This document shows, in pieces, positions 16,580 through 25,500 of a DNA stretch of 64,000 nucleotides; position 1 is the first letter of the stretch, and every line of letters begins with the position of its first letter. This stretch comes from Streptomyces sp. NBC_01306 (GTDB lineage: Bacteria; Actinomycetota; Actinomycetes; Streptomycetales; Streptomycetaceae), in assembly GCF_026340465.1 (NCBI RefSeq), contig NZ_JAPEPC010000001.1, forward strand, positions 1,116,001 to 1,180,000, given 5' to 3'. The notes beneath the pieces were generated by a model that had not been told where the DNA came from, ran no database searches, and saw nothing but the letters and a program-made list of their open reading frames with translations. A program made the position numbers and the translations under genes.

Positions 16580-19500
16580 GAAGTTCGCCCTCGATCCGTT
16601 GAGTTGAGCCAGTCGGAGATCAGCGCGGCGGTGTCCGTCGCCTGCTCCTCGATGACCGTGAAGTGGTTCGCCCGTATCGGGGCGACGTCATGTTCCGGGA
16701 ACCAGGGCTGGGCCCGCCAGGTGTCGGCGTCCTGCCCCTCGCTCTCCCCGGACGGTGCGAAGGACTCCGTGCACTGCACGAGCAGCACCGGAGCGGCCAC
16801 GGGAGCCGGCGCGAACTCGGAGAGGACCTTGCCCCAGCCCGCCATGCCCGAAAGCCGTGCGTCGTCGAAGCCGCCGAAGGCGGACTCCTTGGCGAGCAGC
16901 CCGTGCGCCAGGGCGTCCAGTGACACCCCGCCCGTCGCCGAGTCCATCCGGAAGCTGTCGAGCAGGACGACTCCGGCCGGGGTGATGCCCAGTTCGTTCT
17001 CCAGGTACGCGGCGGTCGCGTACGCGAGTGTGCCGCCGGCCGAGTAGCCGATCAGGACGAACGGTTCGCCCTCGGCGGCGTCGAGCACCGCGCCTGCCAC
17101 GACGTCGACCGCGGCGGATGTACTCGCGGGCAGCGGCTCCCCGGTCCGGAATCCCGGCAGCGGTACCGCGGAGACCTGGCGTTCCCCTCGGAACGCCGCG
17201 GCCAGCCGGGCGTGCTGGGCGACGCCTCCGGTTGCCATGGGGGTGCTGATGCAGATCAGCCGGGGTGCGCCCGGGCCTTCGGCCAGCCGTACCGGAGCCG
17301 CGAGCGGTCCGGCCTGTGCCGCCGCGTCGAACGTCGGCCGGAAGTCGGCCACCGTACGCAGCAGGTCGAATCCCTTGTCCATCCGCCCTGCCTCGGCCGC
17401 TGCCCGGAACAGTGTGCTCAGAGAGCCCGCTCCGGAGACCTCACCCGGGACGTCCCCCGCCTCCGCTTCGCTCGCCCCCGACGGCGCCTGCGCCGCCAGC
17501 AGGCCGTGCAGGAACCGGGCCAGCTCGGCCGGGGTCTTGTTGTCGAACACAGCGGTCGGCGAAAGCCGCAGCCCGGTTGCCCGGTTGAGGCCGTTCCGCA
17601 GTTCGAGGGAGGTCAGCGAGTCGAAGCCCGACTCCAGGAAGTCCCGCTCCGGGTCCACCGCGTCGGCACTGTCGTGCCCCAGGACCTTGGCCGAGCCGTC
17701 CCTGACGAGCTGGAGGAGCAGCGCCTCCTGTTCCTGCTCGTCCAGACCGGCCAGCTGTTCGCGTACGGATGCCTGAACTGGTGCACCGGCACCGGCCGGG
17801 CGGCGCCTGACCGTGGGCACCAGGCCGCGCAGCAGGGGCGGCAGTTCCTCGCCCGCCGCGGCGAGCACCGCCGGGTTGAAGCCGACCGGGAGCAGTACGG
17901 GAGCCTCCGCACGGATCGCCGCGTCGAAGAGCGCGAGCCCCTGGTCGGTGGTGAGTTCGTCGATGCCGCGCCCGCTCATCCGCTCCCGGTCGTGGTCGGT
18001 CAGCGTGCTCGCCATGCCCACGTCCCTGGACCAGGCGCCCCAGGCGAGCGAGGTTCCCGGGAGTCCGGCGGCCCTGCGGTGCGTGGCGAAGGCGTCCAGG
18101 AAGGCGTTGGCCGCCGAGTAGCCGGCCTGGCCGGCGTTGCCGAACACACCGGCCATGGAGGAGAACAGCACGAACGCGGTGAGGTCCAACTCCTTGGTGA
18201 GTTCGTGGAGATGGAGTACGGCATCGACCTTGCTGTGCAGAGTCGCATCGACCCGTCCGGGCGTCAGTGTGGCGATCACTCCGTCGTCCAGCAGCCCCGC
18301 CGCGTGCACCACACCGGTCAGCGGGTGTGCTGCCGGTATGCCGTCCAGTACGGCGGCCAGCTGGGCACGGTCACCCGCGTCGGCCGCCACGGCCCGGACC
18401 TCGGCCCCCATCGCCGTCAGTTCGTCCATCAGCTGCGGTATGCCGTCGGCGGCCGCACCGCGCCTGCTGGTCAGGAGCAGGTGCCTGACTCCATGGGCGG
18501 CCACGAGGTGACGCGCGATCAGCCGGCCGAGGGTGCCCGAGGCGCCGGTGACCAGCACCGTGCCGGCCTCGCCGAACCCGCCGGGGCGCACGGGGCCTGC
18601 CGGGACCCTGCTCAGCCTCGCCACATGGGCGGTACCGCCCCGCAGCACCGCCTGGGACTCCGCAGCGGCCGCGGCAGCGATCCGCGGCACTTCGACGTCG
18701 GCCACCGTGCCGGGACCATCGTCCGTGCCGAGGTCCTCGTCCGTGTCGGCGAGCAGGATGCGGCCGGGGTTCTCCTGCTGCGCCGCGCGCACCAGCCCCC
18801 ATACCGTCGCACCCGCCAGGTCGGTCACGTCCTCGCCGGACATCGCCACGGCGCCCCGGGTGAGGACGAGCAGCCTGGTTCCGGCGAGCCGGTCCTCGGC
18901 GAGATAGGCCTGGACGGCTTCCAGTGCCTGCCTCGTACGGTCGTGCACGGCCGCGGCGTCGTGGCCGGGCCTGCTCCGCAGGAGGAACAGGTCGGGCAGG
19001 GGGCTGTCCTGGACCGCTGCCCCGTGCTCGGCGCGACCCGCCCAGTCCGCCCAGTCCGCCCAGGTGAGTGGCGGTCCGTCGAGTGCCGGGGCAGGAAGCG
19101 GGGCCCAATCGACCTGGTAGAGGCTCTTGTGGTGCCCGCCCGCTCCGGCTGCCCCCAGCTGGTCGAGGGACACGGGCCTGGACAGCACGGATCCGGCTGC
19201 CAGCACGGGCCGTCCGGTCTGGTCGGCCACGGCCAGTGCGATGCCCTGTTCGGTGGGGGTGAGCCGGACGCGCAGACCGGAGGCGCCGGTGGCGTAGAGG
19301 GACACATCCATCCAGGCGAAGGGCAGCACGGCGCTGTCTCCGCCGGGTGCACCGTCATGGATCAGTGCGGCGTGGGTGGCCGCGTCCAGCAGTGCGGGGT
19401 GCAGGCCGAGCCGGCCCGCATCGTCGTGGGCCTCCTCGGGCAGCGTGATCTCCGCGAAGATCTCCTCCCCGGCGGTCCATGCGGCCGTCAGTCCCTGGAA

Positions 19501-22500
19501 CACCGGACCGTAGCCGTATCCCCGGCCCAGCAGCCGGGCGTACGCATCGGTCACATCCATCGGCTCCGCACCGGCGGGCGGCCACTGCGTCAGCTCGAAC
19601 GCCGCCGGACGCGCGCCCGGCGCGAGGAACCCCTCCACATGGCAGGTCCACGGGCCGCCGGATGCGTCCTCCGCTCGGGAGTAGACGCTCAGCGACCTGC
19701 GCCCTGACGCGTCGGGGCCGGCGACCACTGCCTGGATCTGCGTTCCCTGGTCCTCGGCGAGCACGAGGGGCGCCTGGAGGGTGAGTTCCTCCAGTACATC
19801 GCAGCCGACCTGATCGCCGGCGCGCAGTGCGAGCTCGACGAAGCCGGTGGCCGGGAAGAGGATGGTCTCACCGAGCCGGTGATCACCCAGCCAGGGCTGG
19901 AGGCCAGGCGAAAGCCGTCCGGTCAGTACGCGGCTGTCATCTCCCGGCAGTTCGACGACAGCACCGAGCAACGGGTGCTCGGGGTCGCCCAGGCCGAGCG
20001 ATGACGCGTCGCCGGAGCCGACGGGTGAGTGGGCCCAGTAGCGCTGGTGTTGGAAGGCGTACGTGGGGAGTTCGGTCAGCCGGGCACTGGATCCGGCGAA
20101 GAACGCCCGCCAGTCCACCGGAACGCCCCGCGCGAACAGCCCTCCCAGACCTGTCAGAAGCTCCGTGGCCTCATCACGACCACGACGCTGCAACCCAACA
20201 AACGCCACCCCATCAACATCATCGTCACCGACCACCTCCACACCCATCGGAACCAGAGCCGCATCCGGCCCCACCTCCACAAACGACCCCACACCACGGC
20301 CGACGAGTGTGGTCACCGCATCCGCGAAACGCACCGGCTCACGCACCTGCCGCACCCAATAACCAGGATCCGACCACTCACCCTCGACCCCACCACCGGT
20401 GACGGTCGAGACGGCCGACAACTGGGGTGCATTGAAGGTGAGTTTCTCTACTACAGCCGCGAAGTCGTCCAGCATCGGGTCCATCAACACCGAGTGGAAC
20501 GCGTGACTCACATCAAGCCGCTTCGTCTTACGACCGAGCGCAGCGATCCGCCCGGCCAGCTCCAGAACCTCCGCCTCAGCACCCGAAATCACCACCGAGG
20601 ACGGGCCATTGACGGCGGCGATACACACACCAGCCGACAACAGCCCGGCAACCTCAGCCTCCGGGGCCCCGACCGCGACCATCACACCACCCGAAGGCAG
20701 CGCCTGCATCAACCGCCCACGCGCGGCCACCAACACCACAGCATCCTCAAGCGACAACACCCTCGCCACATGAGCCGCAGCCACCTCACCAATCGAATGA
20801 CCAGCCACAAAGTCAGGCCGCACACCCCACGACTCAAGCAACCGGAACAACGCCACCTCAACCGCGAACAACCCCGCCTGCGCAAACACCGTCCGGTTCA
20901 GCGCACCAGCATCAGTGCCCCAGACCACCTCACGCACCGAAACGTCCGTACCGGCACCCGACAGCTCGGCATCCAGCAACCCCACCACCGCATCAAACGC
21001 CTCAGCAAACACCGGGAACGCCTCATACAGACCACGCCCCATCCCCACCCGCTGAGCACCTTGACCCGTAAACAAGAACCCAACACGCCCACGACGAACC
21101 GAATCCACCACACGACCCGCACCCGAAACCACCGAACGCAGACCCTCGACGAACCCCTCACGGTCCCCCGCCACCACCACAGCCCGATGTTTCAGTGCCG
21201 AGCGCGAGGTAGCCAGGGAGTAGGCCACATCCACCGGATGCAAGTCGGCGCCTTGCTCCACATGCGCCACCAGAGCCGCAGCCTGCGCACGCAACGCCTC
21301 AGCACTGCCCCCGGACACCACCCACGGCACCACACCACCAACAGGCACCTCAACCGGCACCGGCAGCGCCTCCGGTTCCTCCAGGATGACGTGCGCATTC
21401 GTCCCGCTCAGGCCGAACGACGACACACCAGCCCGCCGCGGACGACCCGCCTCAGCAGGCCACGCCCGCTCCTCCGTCAGCAACTCCACCGCACCCGCAG
21501 ACCAATCCACCTGCGACGACGGCTCATCCACATGCAACGTCCGCGGAAGAACACCCTCCCGCAACGCCATCACCATCTTGATCACACCCGCCACACCCGC
21601 AGCAGCCTGCGTATGACCAATATTCGACTTCACCGAGCCCAACCACAACGGCCGATCCTCCGCACGGTCCTGGCCGTATGTCGCCAGCAGCGCCTGCGCC
21701 TCGATCGGATCACCCAGCCGGGTCCCCGTACCGTGTGCCTCCACCACATCCACATCGGTCGGACGCAGGCCGGCGATGGACAGGGCGGCCTGGATGACGC
21801 GTTCCTGCGAGGGTCCGTGGGGGGCGGTCATGCCGTTGGACGCGCCGTCCTGGTTGACGGCTGATCCCTTCAGCAGCGCCAGCACCGGGTGACCGTTGCG
21901 CCGCGCATCCGACAGACGCTCCAGCACCAGGACGCCCACACCCTCCGAGAGCGCGGTGCCGTCGGCGCCGCTGGCGAAGGACTTGCACCGGCCGTCGGGG
22001 GCCAGGCCCCGCTGGCGGCTGAAGTCCACGAACATGTCGGGGGTGGACATGACGGTCACACCACCCGCCAACGCCAGCGAACTCTCACCCGACCGCAACG
22101 ACTGCGCCGCCAAATGCATCGCCACCAACGACGACGAACACGCCGTATCCACCGTCACCGCCGGACCCTCAAGACCCAACGTATAAGCCACCCGACCAGA
22201 AACCAGACTCCCCCCACTGGTCACCGCAGCCTCAGCACCCAAACCATAATCGTGATACATCAACCCCGCGAAAACACCCGTCGCACTCCCCTTCAACGAC
22301 AAAGGATCAACACCCGACCGCTCCAACGCCTCCCACGACGCCTCCAACAACAACCGCTGCTGCGGATCCATCGACAACGCCTCATTCGGACTCACCCCGA
22401 ACAAACCCGCATCAAACAAACCCGCACCCCCCAGAAAACCCCCCTCCCGCGCATACGACTTCCCCGCCCGACCCACCACCGGATCGAACAACCCACCAAC

Positions 22501-25500
22501 ATCCCAACCACGATCCCCCGGAAACACCCCCACAGCATCCACACCACCGGACACCACACCCCACAAACCCTCCGGCGACGACACCCCACCCGGATACCGA
22601 CACGCCATCCCCACCACCGCAACCGACTCCCCCGCCAACAACCCCTCCGCGGGGACTGTCCGGTTGGGCTGCTTCGGCTTCACACCGGCGAGTGCCGTGT
22701 CCAGGTAGGACGCGACAGCTTGTGCGGTGGGATGGTCGAAGATCAGGGTCGCGGGCAGCCTCAGTCCGGTGGCCGCGTTGAGGCGGTTGCGCAGTTCCAC
22801 CGCGGTGAGCGAGTCGAAGCCGAGGTCCTTGAACGCCTGGTCCGGGTCGAGCGCGTCCGGGTCCGCATGGCCGAGCACGCCCGCGACGTGGCTCCGTACC
22901 AGGTCCAGCAGTTTCCGTATCCGCTGCTCGGGGCCTGCACCGGCCAGCATCCGCTGGACGGCGGACGCGTCCGACGTCCCGTCCGCGGCCTTGCGCAGGC
23001 GACGGCCGGGCACCCTGGCCAGACCGCGCAGCAGCGCGGGGATCTCGTCCGCACGGGCACGCAGCGCCGCCTGATCGATCCGGAGGGGGGCCAGCACCGG
23101 GGCCCCGATCTCCAGGGAGGTGTCGAGCAGGGCGAGGCCCTCGTCCACCCGGAAACCGGGCAGACCCTGACGGGCCATCCGCTGAAGATCGACGTCCTGG
23201 AGGAGCCCGCTCATACCGGCCCCCAGCCACAGGCCCCATGCCAGTGACGTACCGGCCAGGCCGTGGTGGTGCCGGTGGACGGCGAGCGCGTCCAGGAACA
23301 CGTTGGCTGCCGCGTAGTTGGCCTGGCCCGAGGCCAGCACCATGCCGCCGGAGGAGGAGAACAGCAGGAACAGGCCGAGATCCATGTCGCGGGTCAGCTC
23401 GTGCAGATGCCAGGCGGCGTCCGCCTTGGCGCCGAGCACGGCGTCGAACCGTTCCGGTGTGAGCGTGCTGAGCAGCCCGTTGTCGGTGACACCGGCCGCG
23501 TGGACGACACCGGTGAGGGGGTGCCCGGCGGGGACGGTGCCCAGCAGCGCCGTCAGCGCCGCGCGGTCCGTGACGTCACAGGCGGCCACGGTGGTCTCGG
23601 CGCCCAAAGCGGCCAGTTCCGTGCGCAGTTCACCCACACCGGGGGTCTGCTCGCCCCGCCGGCTGGTCAGCAGCAGATGCCGTACGCCGTGGACCGTGGC
23701 CAGGTGGCGGGCGACTTCCGCGCCGATTCCGCCGGTTCCGCCGGTGATCAGGACGGTACCCGCCGGGTTCAGGACGGGAGGTGCGGCGTCCTCGGGGTGG
23801 TTGGCCGCCACGAGCCTGGGGGTCAGCACGGCGCCGTCGCGTACGGCAGTCTCCGTCTCCCCCGACCCGATGGCAGCGGCGAGGCCCTGGGGCCCGTCCG
23901 CGGTGCCGAGGTCGACCAGCAGGAAACGCCCCGGGTTCTCCGCCTGCGCCGCACGGACCATTCCCCACACGGGTGCCTGGCCCAGATCGATGTCCCCGTC
24001 CGGAGCACCGGTGCTGCCCTGGCCCGGCTCTGAGCCGGTGACAGCGACGGCGTGGCGGGTGACGACGGCCAGTCGTGAGTTCGCGAAGCGCTCGTCGGCC
24101 AGCCATTCCTGGAGGGCGGCCAGCGTGCGGTGCGCGATGTCCCGTACGCCGCCGAGGACGTCGTCGGCGACGGACGGCTCCACCCGGTGCACGACGGTGT
24201 CCGGTGCGGTCTCCCCCTCGTACCGTGCGTCCCATTCGGTGAACTCGGTGTTCTCGTCCGCCCCTTCGCCCGGGACCGGCTGCCAGCTGATGCGGTACGG
24301 AAGCTCGCGGCGGCCCTCCTCGGCAGCGCCCAGCTGCTCGGCGGTCACCGGCAGTGCGGCCAGCGAATCGACCGAGAGCACCGCACGCCCCGTCGCGTCG
24401 GCGACGGCGACGGACACCGAGTCGTGCTCTGCCTTGGTGATCCGCACCCGGAGTGCCTTGGCCCCGGCCGCGTGGAGGGTGACGCCGCTCCAGGCGAAGG
24501 GCAGGACGGTCGCGCCGTCCCTGCTGCCGCCGTCTTCGAGGAGGCCGGCGTGCATGGCCGCGTCGAAGAGCGCCGGGTGCAGCCCGAACCGTTCGGCGTC
24601 GGCATGGGCCTGCTCGGGCAGCACCGCCTCGGCGAAGACCTCGTCGCCCCGGGTCCAGAGCGCCTTCAGGCCCTGGAACACCGGCCCGTAGTAGTAGCCC
24701 TGCTCCAGCAGCCGGTCGTACGCACCGTCGAGGGAGACCTCAGTAGCGTCCACCGGCGGCCATTCGGTGAGTTCGAACGACGGGCGGGCCGCGCCGCACG
24801 CGAGGATCCCCTCGGCGTGCAGCGTCCACGGGTCGGTCGTCGCGTCCTGGAGACGCGAGTAGACCTGCACACCGCGCCGCAGCGCGTCGTCCGGCGCACC
24901 GACCACCACCTGCAGATGGATGCCGCCCTGCCGGGGCAGTACCAGCGGTGCACGCAGCGTCAGTTCCTCCAGCACGTCGCACTCGACCTGGTCGCCCGCC
25001 CGGATGGCCAGCTCCACAAGACCGGTGCCCGGCACCAGGACGGTGCCGAGCGCGTCGTGGTCACCGAGCCACGGGTGGGTCTGCAGGGAGAGCCTGCTGG
25101 TGAACACGTAGCCGTCGCTGTCCGCGAGGGCGACGGCCGCCCCGAGCAGGGGATGCTCCACGGGCAGCTGGCCGAGCGCGGTCACGTCCGACGCACCGGC
25201 GTCGGGAATGATCCAGTCGCGCCGCCGCTGGAAGGCGTAGGTGGGCAGCGCGACCCGTTCGCCCGCGGGGGCGCAGCGCGTCAGGTCCACGGAGGCACCA
25301 CGCACATGGGCCTCCGCGAGGGACAGGGTCATACGGGTGGAGCCCGCGTCCTCGCGGGCGAGTGAACCGACGGAGGCGGCGCGGGCGCCCGTGTCCTCGA
25401 AGATCTCCTCAAGTCCGGGCCTGAGCACCGGGTGGGGGCTGCACTCGACGAACAGGGTGTGCCCGTCGGCCAGCGCGGCCAGGGCCGCCTGGTGGAACTG